The notes: generated by a model not told the origin, from the letters alone. A stretch of 64,000 bases of DNA from Bordetella genomosp. 9 (GCF_002119725.1 NZ_CP021109.1:496001-560000); one strand, 5' to 3'. Positions 9,214-19,139 are shown, counted from the first letter of the stretch. A program made the numbers and translations.

Positions 9214-10410
9214 ATGTTCGACGTCGCCATCATCGGCGCCGGCGCCGCGGGCATGATGTGCGCCGCGGTGGCCGGCCAGCGCGGCCTGCGGGTCGTGCTG
9301 GTTGACCACGCCAAGCGCCTGGCCGAAAAGATCCGCATCTCGGGAGGCGGGCGCTGCAATTTCACCAATACCGGCACGGGGCCGGGTAATTTCCTATCCG
9401 AAAACCCGCACTTCTGCAGATCCGCCCTGGCCGGCTACGGTCCTCGGGACTTCCTGGACCTGTTGCGCCGGCATCGTGTTTCCTGGCACGAGAAGCATCG
9501 CGGTCAATTGTTCTGCGACGATTCCAGCGAGTCCGTCATACGCGTACTGCGCGCCGAATGCGATGCCGGCGGCGTTCAATGGCGCATGCCTTGCAGCGTG
9601 GCGGAAATCGCGCCGGCCGCCGGCCAGGGTTTCGAGTTGCGCACGACCTCGCATGGTGTCCTGCGGGCCGCCAAGGTGGTCATGGCGACCGGCGGCATGG
9701 CGATTCCCCAGCTGGGCGCCACCGATTACGCGTTGAAAGTGGCGCGCCAGTTCGGCCTGAAGGTCGTGGAGCCGCGGCCGGCGCTGGTGCCCCTGACCTT
9801 CGACGCGGCCCACTGGGCGCCTTTCGCGGCCCTGTCCGGCGTGGCGCTGGAAGCGGGCGTGCGCAGCGGCGCAGGCGAGTTTCTGGAAGATATCCTGTTC
9901 ACCCATCGCGGCTTGTCGGGACCCGGCATTCTGCAGATTTCCAGTTTCTGGAATCCCGGCCAGCCCGTCGTGCTCGACCTGGCCAGCGGCCTGGACCTGG
10001 CGCAGGCGCTGATCGAAGCCAAGCGCGGCGGACGTCAGCAGCTGGAGACGGCGCTGGCGGCGCGCTGGCCCCGGCGGCTGGCGGAACAATGGCTGCGCGG
10101 CCTGGATGACGGGCGCGGGCAGCCGCTCGCTACGGCGCGGTTGGCCGACATTCCGGACAAGACGCTGCGCGCCTTGGCGCAGGACATCCATGCCTGGACG
10201 CTGACGCCCAGCGGAACGGCCGGCTACAAGAAGGCCGAGGTGATGCGGGGCGGTGTGGACACGCGAGGCCTGGACCAGAAAAGCATGCAGGCGCGCGCGG
10301 TGCCCGGTCTGTATTTCATCGGGGAAGCCGTGGACGTGACGGGATGGCTGGGCGGTTACAACTTCCAGTGGGCCTGGGCATCCGCCGTGGCCTGCGGCAA
10401 GGCGCTCTGA
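9214..10410 (+). CDS. NAD(P)/FAD-dependent oxidoreductase, HI0933/YhiN family
   Basis: Flavoprotein of the HI0933 (YhiN) family, whose physiological reaction is not established. The 398 residues begin with a Rossmann dinucleotide-binding motif, FDVAIIGAGAAGMMCA, then the family hallmark ISGGGRCNFTN (about residues 46-56), a second FAD-contact segment KVVMATGGMAIPQLGATDY, and the C-terminal GLYFIGEAVDVTGWLGGYNFQWAWASA. ATG at 9214 gives the canonical start. A TTG at 9202 in the same frame would add four residues. It begins 19 bases after the decarboxylase stop and is probably co-transcribed with it. Confidence 0.88.
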   Translation: MFDVAIIGAGAAGMMCAAVAGQRGLRVVLVDHAKRLAEKIRISGGGRCNFTNTGTGPGNFLSENPHFCRSALAGYGPRDFLDLLRRHRVSWHEKHRGQLFCDDSSESVIRVLRAECDAGGVQWRMPCSVAEIAPAAGQGFELRTTSHGVLRAAKVVMATGGMAIPQLGATDYALKVARQFGLKVVEPRPALVPLTFDAAHWAPFAALSGVALEAGVRSGAGEFLEDILFTHRGLSGPGILQISSFWNPGQPVVLDLASGLDLAQALIEAKRGGRQQLETALAARWPRRLAEQWLRGLDDGRGQPLATARLADIPDKTLRALAQDIHAWTLTPSGTAGYKKAEVMRGGVDTRGLDQKSMQARAVPGLYFIGEAVDVTGWLGGYNFQWAWASAVACGKAL

Positions 10411-10606
10411 CGGTCCCGCGGCAGCGGTTTTCCGGGGTCTGCATCGGTACCCCATCCATCCAGTCACGCGGCCGGCCCGGGGCGGGTCCTCCGGTCGGCG
10501 TCGCGGCGCCCGCTGTGCAACGTTCGCCGCCGGTGGGACACTGATGTGTCCGCGCGGCGGCGCGCTTCTTGCTATGGCCTGCGCACACGGGAAAGGGGAC
10601 GCCTTT

Positions 10607-11497
10607 ATGAACACCGACATTCGATCGCTGGCCGTCGCCAGCGCCGGCAAAGCCACCGCCGTCGTTGCGGTGGTGCTGCTTGCGCTGGGGGCCTGGGGCC
10701 TTTGGCTGATCCTTCGCGATCCCTATCCGCAGGTCGCGAACGCATGGCTCGGCGGCCTGGTGGCGGCAGGCGCGACGGCGGCCGGAACTTTGCCGGTCGT
10801 GTTCTCGCAGCGTCTGTCGGACAAGGTTCAGGACACCATGTTCGGTTTTGGCGCGGGCGTCATGCTCGCGGCCAGCGCGTTTTCCCTGGTGGTTCCGGGT
10901 ATCGAGGCGGCCAGGGAACTGGGGCGCGGCCCGTGGGGCGCCGGCTTGACCGTGGGCGCCGCCATCCTGCTGGGCGCGGCGGCGCTGCTGTGGCTCGAGC
11001 GCACGGTGCCGCACGAACACTTCATCAAGGGCAAGGAGGGGCACGACGCCCGCAAGCTGAAGCGGACCTGGCTTTTCGTCTTCGCCGTCATGCTGCACAA
11101 CCTGCCGGAAGGCCTGGCCATCGGCGTCGGGTACGGCGGAACGGACGCCGTGCGGGGCAGCGCCCTGGCCACGGGCATCGCCATCCAGGACATCCCGGAA
11201 GGCCTGGTGGTGGCGGTGGCTTTGCTGGCGGCCGGATACGGACGCACCTTCTCCGTGGCGCTGGGCATGACGTCCGGCCTGATCGAGCCGGTGGGCGCGC
11301 TGGGCGGCGCCGCCGTGATGGCCTGGTCGTCGATGCTGCTGCCCTGGGGCCTGGGTTTCGCCGCCGGCGCGATGCTCTTCGTCATCAGCCACGAAATCAT
11401 CCCGGAGTCGCATCGCAAGGGGCATGAAGTCTTCGCCACCGGCGGTTTGATGATCGGTTTCGTGCTGATGATGCTGCTGGACACGGCCCTGGCCTGA
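10607..11497 (+). CDS. ZIP-family metal transporter (GufA type)
   Basis: Inner-membrane divalent metal (zinc, possibly iron or manganese) uptake protein of 296 residues with about eight membrane segments. The metal-binding helices are clear: HNLPEGLAIGVGYG (helix IV) and QDIPEGLVVAVAL (helix V), with a third SHEIIPESH near the end. A cytoplasmic loop around residues 135-155 is charged and holds His and Asp residues. ATG 10607 is preceded by a GAAAGGGGA ribosome binding site. An ATG at 10544 in the same frame is open but has no comparable site and would add a non-membrane, Cys-rich extension. Confidence 0.88.
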   Translation: MNTDIRSLAVASAGKATAVVAVVLLALGAWGLWLILRDPYPQVANAWLGGLVAAGATAAGTLPVVFSQRLSDKVQDTMFGFGAGVMLAASAFSLVVPGIEAARELGRGPWGAGLTVGAAILLGAAALLWLERTVPHEHFIKGKEGHDARKLKRTWLFVFAVMLHNLPEGLAIGVGYGGTDAVRGSALATGIAIQDIPEGLVVAVALLAAGYGRTFSVALGMTSGLIEPVGALGGAAVMAWSSMLLPWGLGFAAGAMLFVISHEIIPESHRKGHEVFATGGLMIGFVLMMLLDTALA

Positions 11498-11607
11498 CGC
11501 CGGCGGCGCAGCGGGCCGGCCCCGGCCGGCGCGTTGGGGCATCTCCCCGTGCGCGTCGCCTTTCTCGGCGGCCCGATTCGTTGTATCCTTCGCCTCGCTG
11601 TCACGCA

Positions 11608-11840
11608 TCGTGCGGGAGAGAGCGGCCGCCGCGCGGCGAGCCGCCGCCGAAGGCGCAATTCGCCCGGAATCGCTCAGGCAACCGATACCGCACCTGCCTT
11701 GCTCCATCGCGCCGTTCAATGGCGGTGGGGCGAACACAGCGCTCTGGAGAGGGCCGGCCATCCGCATCGCGGTGCGCCCGGACGCCGAAGGTGCAAACCC
11801 GCGCAGCGGGGCAACTCTCAGGCAAAAGGACAGAGGGGCG
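11608..11840 (+). ncRNA. Tandem glycine riboswitch (two aptamers)
   Basis: Two glycine aptamers in series upstream of gcvT. Aptamer 1 spans about 11611-11692: it opens with GCGGGAGAG, carries GCCGAAGGCGCAA and closes with CTCAGGCAACCGATACCGC. Aptamer 2 spans about 11737-11838: CTCTGGAGAG, then GCCGAAGGTGCAAAC, then CTCTCAGGCAAAAGGACAGAG. These GGAGAG / CCGAAGG / CAGGCAAA blocks are the conserved core of the gcvT RNA family. The downstream glycine cleavage genes fit an ON switch that raises gcv expression at high glycine. About 77 bases separate the second aptamer from the gcvT start; the expression platform is not obvious. Confidence 0.95.
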
Positions 11841-11917
11841 GAAACATCGCCGGTTCCCGGAAGCGTTCCGCATCCAGGCCGGTATTCCGTTACCCGCAGC
11901 CCTGTCCGGAGCCCTCC

Positions 11918-13021
11918 ATGTCGCATTCCCTGAAGAACACCCCCCTGGCCGACGAGCACATCGCCGCGGGCGCCCGCATGGTCGATTTCGGCGGCTGGAA
12001 CATGCCTTTGGCCTATGGGTCCCAGCTGGACGAACATCATGCCGTCCGCCGCGACGCCGGCATGTTCGACGTTTCGCACATGCTCAACGTCGACGTCACC
12101 GGCGCGGACGCCATGGCCTTCCTGCGCCGCCTGATCGCCAACGACGTCAGCAAGATCACCGCCACGCCGGGCAAGGCGCTGTACAGCTGCATGCTGAATC
12201 CGGAAGGCGGCGTGATCGACGACCTGATCGTCTACTTTTTCGCGCCGGACCGCTGGCGTGTCGTGGTGAACGCCGCCACGGCGGACAAGGACGTCGCCTG
12301 GATGAGGCGCGTCGCGCAGGCCGAATCCGTTTCCGTCGCCATCGAGCCGCGGCGCGACCTGGCCATGGTTGCGGTTCAGGGACCGAACGCCCGCGCCAAG
12401 GTATGGGCGGCGCGCCCGGCGTGGCAGCCGGACACCGAGGGCCTGACGGCGTTCACGGCCGCGCGGTTCGGCGCCGATACGCTGGTGGCGCGCACGGGTT
12501 ATACCGGCGAGGACGGCTTCGAAATCGTGCTGCCCGCGGCGGACGTGGCCGCGCTGTGGCGCGACCTGGCCGCCCAGGGCGTGCGGCCCTGCGGCCTTGG
12601 CGCGCGTGACACGCTCCGCCTGGAGGCGGGCATGAATCTGTATGGCCAGGATATGGACGAACTGACCCAGCCCGGGCAGGCAGGGCTCAGCTGGACCGTT
12701 TCGCTGAAAGACGCCGAACGCGATTTCATCGGCCGTGCGGCCATCGAAAAATTCGCCACCCCCTGCGCCTTTTTCGGCCTGAAGCTGTCCGAACGCGGCG
12801 TGATGCGCGCCCATATGGCGGTGCGCACGCCGCTGGGCCAGGGCGAGACCACCAGCGGGACGATGTCTCCGACGCTGGGCGTTTCCATCGCCTTCGCCCG
12901 TATGCCGTCGGGCGTGAAGCCCGGCGACACCGTGGAGGTGGACATCCGCGGCAAATGGGTCCCGGCGACCGTGTGCAAATTGCCCTTCGTCCGTCACGGA
13001 AAAGCGGTCGAACACCCGTAA
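11918..13021 (+). CDS. gcvT: Glycine cleavage system T protein (aminomethyltransferase)
   Basis: Transfers the one-carbon unit from the aminomethyl-lipoyl H protein to tetrahydrofolate, releasing ammonia. The 367 residues start [14 protein letters not shown] and show the folate-binding GCV_T domain: [16 protein letters not shown] at about residues 21-36, [13 protein letters not shown], and the [12 protein letters not shown] segment. The C-terminal barrel domain follows. The frame is open through the riboswitch, but ATG 11918 is the family-standard start. It is the first gene of gcvTHP and lies directly under the tandem glycine riboswitch. Confidence 0.96.
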   Translation: MSHSLKNTPLADEHIAAGARMVDFGGWNMPLAYGSQLDEHHAVRRDAGMFDVSHMLNVDVTGADAMAFLRRLIANDVSKITATPGKALYSCMLNPEGGVIDDLIVYFFAPDRWRVVVNAATADKDVAWMRRVAQAESVSVAIEPRRDLAMVAVQGPNARAKVWAARPAWQPDTEGLTAFTAARFGADTLVARTGYTGEDGFEIVLPAADVAALWRDLAAQGVRPCGLGARDTLRLEAGMNLYGQDMDELTQPGQAGLSWTVSLKDAERDFIGRAAIEKFATPCAFFGLKLSERGVMRAHMAVRTPLGQGETTSGTMSPTLGVSIAFARMPSGVKPGDTVEVDIRGKWVPATVCKLPFVRHGKAVEHP

Positions 13022-13115
13022 ACTGACGCTGTCCGCCCAGGCCAAGCCGGAGCGGACGGGGCGCGCATTTCTCATTCTTCATTCATCGGTTCTCGAATTC
13101 CCAGGAGTCGCTTTC

Positions 13116-13484
13116 ATGAGCCTGCCTACCGACCGCAAGTACACCGAATCCCATGAATGGGTGAAAGCCGAAGGCGACGTGTTCGTCGTCGGCATCACCG
13201 ACCAGGCCCAGGAACAGCTGGGCGATCTCGTCTTCGTCGGCGACGTCAAGACCGGCGCGAAGCTGGCCAAGGGCGATACCGCCGGCGTCGTCGAGTCGGT
13301 CAAGGCCGCTTCGGACATCTACGCGCCCGTGGCCGGCGAAATCGTCGCGTTCAACGACGAGCTGGAAGCCAACCCCGCGCTGATCAACGAATCGGCCTAT
13401 ACCGCCTGGATCTTCAAGATCAAGCCCGACAATCCCGCCGACCTGGACGGCCTGCTGGACGCCGCCGGCTACGAAGCCCTGTAA
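13116..13484 (+). CDS. gcvH: Glycine cleavage system H protein
   Basis: Small lipoyl carrier protein that shuttles the aminomethyl group between the P and T proteins and is reoxidised by the L protein. The 122 residues contain the lipoylation motif [15 protein letters not shown] with the modified lysine at residue 63. ATG 13116 follows a CAGGAG ribosome binding site. It sits 94 bases after gcvT and 22 before gcvP, as in other betaproteobacteria. No gcvL lies in the window, so a dihydrolipoyl dehydrogenase must come from elsewhere. Confidence 0.97.
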   Translation: MSLPTDRKYTESHEWVKAEGDVFVVGITDQAQEQLGDLVFVGDVKTGAKLAKGDTAGVVESVKAASDIYAPVAGEIVAFNDELEANPALINESAYTAWIFKIKPDNPADLDGLLDAAGYEAL

Positions 13485-13506
13485 GGCCCCCACCTCAAGA
13501 GACATC

Positions 13507-16380
13507 ATGTCGCGCCCCCTCGACACGCATACCGATTTCATCCCCCGCCATATTGGTCCCTCGGACGCCGATCAGGCCGCGATGCTGCGCGTGCTCGGCG
13601 TATCCACCCTGGACGCGCTGATCGACGAGGTCGTGCCGCCGCGCATCCGCGTCGATGCGCCGCTGGCGCTGCCCGCCGCCCGCAGCGAGCCGGACGTGCT
13701 GGCCGAATTGCGCGAGATCGCGCGCGGCAATGAGGTCTACCGGCATTACATCGGCCAGGGTTACTACGGCACGCACACGCCCAATGTGATCCTGCGCAAC
13801 ATCCTGGAGAATCCCGCCTGGTACACGGCATACACGCCCTATCAGCCGGAAATCTCCCAGGGACGGCTGGAAGCGCTGCTCAATTACCAGACCATGGTCG
13901 CCGACCTGACCGGCCTGGATATCGCCAATGCGTCGCTGCTGGACGAAGGCACGGCCGCCGCCGAAGCCATGACGCTCGCACGCCGCGGTTCGAGCTCGCG
14001 CAGCAACGTGTTCTTCGTATCGCAACACTGCCATCCCCAGACGATAGAAGTGGTGCGCACGCGCGCCGACGGCCTGGACATCGAGGTCGTGGTGGGCGAC
14101 GAGGCGAAGGACTTGCCCGACTGCTTCGGCGTCCTGCTGCAATACCCGCACAGCCTTGGCGCGGTCGCCGACTATCGTGCGATCGCCGAAGCCGCGCATG
14201 CGCGCGGCGCGGTGGTGGCCTGCGCCACGGATCTTCTGGCGCTGGCCCTGCTGACGCCTCCAGGCGAGTGGGGCGCGGACATCGCGGTCGGATCGGCGCA
14301 GCGTTTCGGCGTGCCCTTCGGCTTCGGCGGCCCGCACGCCGGTTTCATGGCCTGCAAGGATGCGTTCAAGCGCAATATGCCCGGCCGGCTGGTCGGCGTG
14401 TCGAAGGACGCACAGGGCGGCAATGCGCTGCGCCTGGCTCTGCAGACGCGCGAGCAGCACATCCGCCGCGAAAAAGCCACGTCGAATATCTGCACCGCGC
14501 AGGTGTTGCTCGCCGTGATGGCAGGCATGTATGCGGTGTGGCATGGACCCGCGGGAATACGCCGCATCGCCCGGCGTGTGCAGCGCGCCACTGCCATGCT
14601 GCGCACGGCGCTGTTGGACATGGGCGCCCAGGTGGTCAACGACACCTTCTTCGATACGCTGCTGGTGCGGACCGGCGCGGCAACCACAGCCGTGCGCGAC
14701 GCGGCCGCCGCAGCGCGCATCAATCTGCGCGAGGTCGATGCGGCACATCTGGCCATTTCGCTGGACGAGACGGTGACGCCCGCCGACCTGACGCAATTGA
14801 TTGAAGTCTTCGGGCGCGGCCTCGGCAAGGGTACGGAAGCTGTCGATCTGGAAGCGCTGGATGGGCGCGCGCAGGGCGGCATCCCGGCGTCCGTCGCGCG
14901 CCAGGGCGAGATCCTGTCGCATCCGATCTTCTCCAGCGTGCAATCCGAGACCGACATGCTGCGCTACCTGCGCAAGCTGGCCGACAAGGACCTGGCCCTG
15001 GACCGCAGCATGATCCCGCTGGGCTCCTGCACGATGAAGCTGAACGCCACGGCCGAGATGATTCCCATCACCTGGCCCGAGTTCGCGCAGATCCATCCCT
15101 TCGCGCCGGCCTCGCAGACCGGGGGTTACCGCACGCTCATCGAGAAACTGTCGAAGGCCTTGTGCGAAATCACCGGCTACGACGCGATCAGCCTGCAGCC
15201 GAATTCGGGCGCGCAAGGCGAATACGCCGGCCTGCTGGCGATCCGCGCCTACCATGAGGCCAACGGCCAGCATCAGCGCGACGTCTGCCTGATCCCGTCG
15301 TCGGCGCACGGGACGAATCCCGCATCCGCCCAGCTGGCCGGCATGCAAGTGGTGGTGGTTGCGTCCGACGCCAACGGCAACGTGGACGTGGCGGACCTGC
15401 GCGAGAAGATCGCCAAGGTGGGCGACCGGCTGGCGGCCCTGATGATCACGTATCCGTCCACGCACGGCGTGTTCGAGGAAGCCGTCACGGAAATCTGCGA
15501 CATCGTCCACGAAGCCGGCGGCCAGGTCTACATGGACGGCGCCAACATGAACGCCATGGTGGGGCTGGCCAAGCCGGGCAAGTTCGGCTCGGACGTCTCG
15601 CACCTGAACCTGCACAAGACCTTTTGCATTCCGCACGGCGGCGGCGGCCCCGGCGTGGGCCCCGTTGCGGTGCGCGCGCATCTGGCGCCTTATCTGCCCG
15701 GCGTGGTGGACGCCAACGGCAAGCTGCCCGAAGGCGCCAAGGTGGGCCCGGTATCGGCCGCCCCCTTCGGTTCTGCCGGCATCCTGCCCATTCCGTACAT
15801 CTATATCGCGCTGATGGGGGCCGAGGGGCTGCTGCGCGCCACCGAAGTGGCGATCCTGAATGCCAACTACATCGCCGCGCGGCTGCGCGACCACTACCCG
15901 GTGCTGTATTGCGGCCGCAACGGCCGTGTGGCGCACGAGTGCATTCTGGACGTGCGTCCGCTGAAGGAAACCAGCGGCGTGACGGCCGAGGACATCGCCA
16001 AGCGCCTGATCGACTACGGTTTCCACGCGCCGACGATGAGTTTCCCGGTCGCGGGCACGCTCATGGTCGAGCCCACCGAATCGGAAAGCCTGGCCGAGCT
16101 GGACCGCTTCATCGACGCCATGATCGCCATCCGCGGCGAAATCGCGCAAATCGAGCGCGGCGAGCGCGACCGTGACGACAACGTGCTGAAGAACGCGCCG
16201 CATACCGCGGCCATGCTGATGGCCGACGAATGGCATCACGACTACACCCGCCGCGAAGCGGCCTATCCGCTGGCCTCTCTGCAGGACGGCAAATACTGGC
16301 CGCCGGTGGCGCGGGTGGACAATGCCTACGGCGACCGCAACCTGGTCTGCGCCTGCCTGCCCGTGGAGGCCTATGCCTGA
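13507..16380 (+). CDS. gcvP: Glycine dehydrogenase (decarboxylating), P protein
   Basis: PLP enzyme that decarboxylates glycine and loads the aminomethyl group on the GcvH lipoyl arm. The 957-residue single-chain form holds two homologous halves, as is standard in Proteobacteria. The PLP lysine is residue 704 in [17 protein letters not shown]. The glycine-rich segment, the [13 protein letters not shown] block and [11 protein letters not shown] are all present. Length fits the family (about 950-960). It is the last gene of the operon, followed by a rho-independent terminator at 16487-16527. Confidence 0.97.
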   Translation: MSRPLDTHTDFIPRHIGPSDADQAAMLRVLGVSTLDALIDEVVPPRIRVDAPLALPAARSEPDVLAELREIARGNEVYRHYIGQGYYGTHTPNVILRNILENPAWYTAYTPYQPEISQGRLEALLNYQTMVADLTGLDIANASLLDEGTAAAEAMTLARRGSSSRSNVFFVSQHCHPQTIEVVRTRADGLDIEVVVGDEAKDLPDCFGVLLQYPHSLGAVADYRAIAEAAHARGAVVACATDLLALALLTPPGEWGADIAVGSAQRFGVPFGFGGPHAGFMACKDAFKRNMPGRLVGVSKDAQGGNALRLALQTREQHIRREKATSNICTAQVLLAVMAGMYAVWHGPAGIRRIARRVQRATAMLRTALLDMGAQVVNDTFFDTLLVRTGAATTAVRDAAAAARINLREVDAAHLAISLDETVTPADLTQLIEVFGRGLGKGTEAVDLEALDGRAQGGIPASVARQGEILSHPIFSSVQSETDMLRYLRKLADKDLALDRSMIPLGSCTMKLNATAEMIPITWPEFAQIHPFAPASQTGGYRTLIEKLSKALCEITGYDAISLQPNSGAQGEYAGLLAIRAYHEANGQHQRDVCLIPSSAHGTNPASAQLAGMQVVVVASDANGNVDVADLREKIAKVGDRLAALMITYPSTHGVFEEAVTEICDIVHEAGGQVYMDGANMNAMVGLAKPGKFGSDVSHLNLHKTFCIPHGGGGPGVGPVAVRAHLAPYLPGVVDANGKLPEGAKVGPVSAAPFGSAGILPIPYIYIALMGAEGLLRATEVAILNANYIAARLRDHYPVLYCGRNGRVAHECILDVRPLKETSGVTAEDIAKRLIDYGFHAPTMSFPVAGTLMVEPTESESLAELDRFIDAMIAIRGEIAQIERGERDRDDNVLKNAPHTAAMLMADEWHHDYTRREAAYPLASLQDGKYWPPVARVDNAYGDRNLVCACLPVEAYA

Positions 16381-16486
16381 GTCCGTGAGCGTTCCCCGCT
16401 GCGCGGGAACGCGCGGAATCGGCGCTCGCTGACCGTCAGCGGCCGCGGCCAATCACGGGAAGCGTCCCGCGACGGCGGGCCGCACG

Positions 16487-16527
16487 CCCCAAAAGGTGGA
16501 CCGAAGCCCGCCTTTTGGGGTTTTTTT
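16487..16527 (+). terminator. Rho-independent terminator of the gcvTHP operon
   Basis: A perfect 10-bp stem, CCCCAAAAGG (16487-16496) with CCTTTTGGGG (16511-16520), encloses a 14-base loop and is followed by seven T (16521-16527). It lies about 107 bases after the gcvP stop. Confidence 0.92.
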
Positions 16528-16547
16528 GCGCCCATTGGCGTTGCATT

Positions 16548-16645
16548 GGCGCCCGGATTTCCTTTTGGACCTCGGCCAAGGCATACGTGGCGCCCGGATT
16601 TCCCTCCCGGACCCCCGCCTGGGTATACGACGCCCGGGGTTTTTC
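16548..16645. repeat. About 41-bp imperfect tandem repeats (two and a half to three units)
   Basis: The 15-mer GGCGCCCGGATTTCC occurs at 16548-16562 and again at 16589-16603, exactly 41 bases apart. A diverged third copy beginning ACGCCCGGGGTTTTTCCC follows about 40-41 bases later (from about 16630). The repeat junctions share GCATACG and GTATACGA. The array lies between the gcv terminator and the start of the 748-residue gene. The spacing suggests repeated protein-binding sites or an old duplication; function unknown. Confidence 0.7.
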
Positions 16646-16676
16646 CCATGCCCGATCTCCGTTATTCCTGCACCGG

Positions 16677-16694
16677 GCTACCGCGCCGGGTAGC
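16677..16694. promoter_or_regulatory. Small inverted repeat upstream of the orphan gene
   Basis: GCTACC (16677-16682) and GGTAGC (16689-16694) form a perfect 6-bp inverted repeat with a 6-base centre, about 140 bases before the orphan start. It could be an operator or a short RNA hairpin. I see no convincing -35/-10 pair beside it. The rest of the 16381-16832 gap outside the terminator and the tandem repeats shows nothing else I can name. Confidence 0.3.
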
Positions 16695-16832
16695 GACGCG
16701 GAGATTTTTCCTGCCCGCATGACAGGGCATCTGCCGGATCGTTCCAGGGTCGTTGCGCCCACGTATGGCTATCCCGCGATCGTGCAAATGGCGGCGGCCG
16801 TCGCCGCGGCGATCGCGGCAGAAGGAGGAACC

Positions 16833-19079
16833 ATGCGTAGTGTCACGACCGGCGGCTTGCCGCCATCCTGCACGGACGTACCGCCGTACGGCGATCCGAA
16901 AAGTCGCTGGCGCAAGTTCGCCGTCCGGCTCTCATTGGGTCCCAGGCAGAAGACAGTGAGCGGAAAACCTTGCACGCGGGCCGCCGCCAACGCTGAGCCA
17001 AGGCCGTTCTCGCCGCAGAACACCGGCAGCGCGCTGCGCGCCAGACGAGCGATCGAACCGCTCGCCGAGCCCGGCAACGTCTTGACGTGCTCGCACACGG
17101 CGCCTGGCGTGGGGGCGCGCGCGGACAAGCCGAAAAGCCGGGTGAGATCGGTGCGCAAGGGATTGATGAACCGCCTTGGCCTGAGACAGAAGGGGGCAGG
17201 GCACAGCCAGGATGCCGCGCCGGCGGCAAGCGGCGATCTGGCGGAGGCCGCGGCGACCACGGCCGCGCCGAAGCACAAGCGCGCCGGCGATAACGCCTTG
17301 AGCAGGGAAATGGACCGGCAATGCGCGGCTGCCATGCGCGCCCTGCTTGCCGAAGCGGCGGCGTTCGGCGATCGATCGGACGCGTTCACCATCCGCCGGG
17401 ATCTGAATCACCCCTTGGCCGCGGCGGCCGCGGAGGTGGTCAATTGCTGGCAGCTCGCCGCCGAGGCCAGGCGCGACAGCGACGATGCTGCAGACCGACG
17501 CTTGCGCGCCATCGTGGCAGCCGCGCTGGGCGAGATGGACGTACAAACGATCGCGCGCGCGCAGGCGGGGCTGAACTGCGCGCAGGATTTCATGATGAGC
17601 AGCTCGCCCGCGGAGCGGGCGCTCGAAGCGATCAGCGACCTGTGGGATCCGGAAGCGATACGGAGCATATGGGCGAAGCATCTCAAAGCAGGATTCGAGA
17701 CCGGCTCAAAGCTCGACGTCACCGCGGCCGCCCGCGATTTGCGGCAAGCCGGGAAAGGGCCGTTCATCGACGATTCGAATTCCCGGCAGCTCGCGGGGCA
17801 CCTTCCCGCGGTCATGCTCCATCGGTATGGGCCGGCGATGCTTGCGACGCTACGTGTGGTCTCCAGTGACTGGCTGGCGGTTCATGCGGCCTCGATAAAT
17901 ACATTGCATGAGGCATTCACGGGCAGGCAGGACCCGGCGACGGCCGGCGCCCTGTTGGCGCAAGCGCTGCGGACGATGCTGGACGAGTATCCGGATGCCC
18001 GTGCGGACGCGAACTGCGATATCAGATTGACGCAGGCGTTGATGGAGCTGCACGACGACGCCTTGGCCCATGCCGCGCAGCTGCTGCTGGGCAGCGGCCC
18101 CGAATACCGCCGGCGAATGGCGGAACTCAGATCTTGCATCGAAGAGGCCGAAACCGAGGAGGCGGACAGGGCCGTCCGGTCACGCCAGTTCGATGCGCTC
18201 AGGCAGAACCTGCAGAGGGTCGTCGAAGCCCGTGGCGTCCAAGAGGCCGGGTTGGATCAAACCGAGTGGCGCTGGATGCCGCCTCTGTCGCGGCATGATG
18301 CGCCGCCGGTGCGACGCAGTTTGATATCGCGAATCTTCAGACCCGTGGGGCGCCTTCTGCGGCGGGCAACGGCCTTTACCCGGTCCCGCTACGAACGGAC
18401 TCTGCTCAACGATGCGCGCGAAGACTGCGCGGCCGCGGCGTGGAAACTGGTTTCCGCTGTGTGCGAGCCCGCCGGTGCGCAATCCGCCCGCCTGGAGGGC
18501 AGATGGTCGCGCTTCCTTGCGAAAGCCGGAAAGCTGTATGAGCTGGAAACCGGTACGGGGACGTTTCAGGACGCCGCATTCGCCCGCACCGAGTCCGGCG
18601 AACAATGCAAGGCTCTGTTCGGGGCGTATATCTTCCAGGCGCTCGCCCGCGTGCCGGGCGCGCATATCGACGCAATCGGCCGGCGGCTGGATGCGCATCC
18701 CTGGCTGTCGATGCGTTGCGATCATGCCGGAAAGAACCTTTTCAAGGCATGCCTGCGTGAGGCGCTCCTCAATGAGCCAGCTGTACGCGCCGCCACGGAA
18801 ATGCTGCGCGAAGTGCCGCCGGCCCTGGATGCGGCGCGGCAGCAGGACAGGCCTGCGCCGGCAGCCGCGCCCGAAGTGCTGATGACCGTGCTGGAGCAGC
18901 GTTTCCGTCCACGGGATCTGACGCTGGAGCCTTTCCTGTTGCGCGGGCTGCGCCGGCTCGGGCAGGACGAAAAAGCGCGGCTGTACAAGGCAGTGCGAAG
19001 CCGGCCGGACCTGCCCCAGGGCCTGTTGCAGGAAACCTGCGAAATCGTATCGAGCTGGGCGCAGTCTCCCGACATGTAG
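16833..19079 (+). CDS. Unrecognised 748-residue helical protein (possible secreted effector)
   Basis: I do not recognise this family. The frame is open from before 16515, but ATG 16833 is preceded by GAAGGAGG (16821-16828), one of the strongest ribosome binding sites in the window. The first 150 or so residues are rich in Ser, Pro, Gly, Thr, Arg and Ala and look disordered. The remainder is Ala/Leu/Arg-rich and predicted mainly helical by eye. A basic, membrane-active-looking stretch, RRSLISRIFRPVGRLLRRA, lies near residue 495. There is no signal peptide, no clear membrane segment and no catalytic motif I can see. It is monocistronic between the gcv terminator and a hairpin at 19098-19130. 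An unstructured polar N-terminus before a helical body would suit a type III-secreted effector, but no secretion or chaperone gene is nearby, so that is speculation. Confidence 0.7.
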   Translation: MRSVTTGGLPPSCTDVPPYGDPKSRWRKFAVRLSLGPRQKTVSGKPCTRAAANAEPRPFSPQNTGSALRARRAIEPLAEPGNVLTCSHTAPGVGARADKPKSRVRSVRKGLMNRLGLRQKGAGHSQDAAPAASGDLAEAAATTAAPKHKRAGDNALSREMDRQCAAAMRALLAEAAAFGDRSDAFTIRRDLNHPLAAAAAEVVNCWQLAAEARRDSDDAADRRLRAIVAAALGEMDVQTIARAQAGLNCAQDFMMSSSPAERALEAISDLWDPEAIRSIWAKHLKAGFETGSKLDVTAAARDLRQAGKGPFIDDSNSRQLAGHLPAVMLHRYGPAMLATLRVVSSDWLAVHAASINTLHEAFTGRQDPATAGALLAQALRTMLDEYPDARADANCDIRLTQALMELHDDALAHAAQLLLGSGPEYRRRMAELRSCIEEAETEEADRAVRSRQFDALRQNLQRVVEARGVQEAGLDQTEWRWMPPLSRHDAPPVRRSLISRIFRPVGRLLRRATAFTRSRYERTLLNDAREDCAAAAWKLVSAVCEPAGAQSARLEGRWSRFLAKAGKLYELETGTGTFQDAAFARTESGEQCKALFGAYIFQALARVPGAHIDAIGRRLDAHPWLSMRCDHAGKNLFKACLREALLNEPAVRAATEMLREVPPALDAARQQDRPAPAAAPEVLMTVLEQRFRPRDLTLEPFLLRGLRRLGQDEKARLYKAVRSRPDLPQGLLQETCEIVSSWAQSPDM

Positions 19080-19097
19080 TCCAGCCGGCATGGCGCT

Positions 19098-19130
19098 GCG
19101 CTGGCCGGAACCTCCGGCGCCGGCCAGCGC
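19098..19130. terminator. Hairpin between convergent genes (possible bidirectional terminator)
   Basis: Perfect 11-bp arms GCGCTGGCCGG (19098-19108) and CCGGCCAGCGC (19120-19130) flank an 11-base loop. It lies between the 3' ends of the orphan gene and mmsA. There is no T run on either side, so it may only slow polymerase or protect 3' ends. Confidence 0.4.
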
Positions 19131-19139
19131 CGGCCGCGC

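Noticed and set aside
6771..9377. Long minus-strand frame extending the GNAT gene upstream across the decarboxylase
   Set aside because: Composition is shadow-like (Val/Ala/His/Arg runs) and antisense to the decarboxylase; the GNAT fold begins only after 6770.
10316..13075. 919-residue minus-strand frame across the ZIP and gcvT genes
   Set aside because: Antisense to two clearly identified genes and the glycine riboswitch; no recognisable domain.
13495..16452. 985-residue minus-strand frame opposite gcvP
   Set aside because: Exact antisense shadow of gcvP, a common artefact in high-GC DNA.
16515..16832. N-terminal extension of the orphan protein back to 16515
   Set aside because: It would begin inside the gcv terminator and run through the tandem repeats; ATG 16833 has a near-perfect ribosome binding site.
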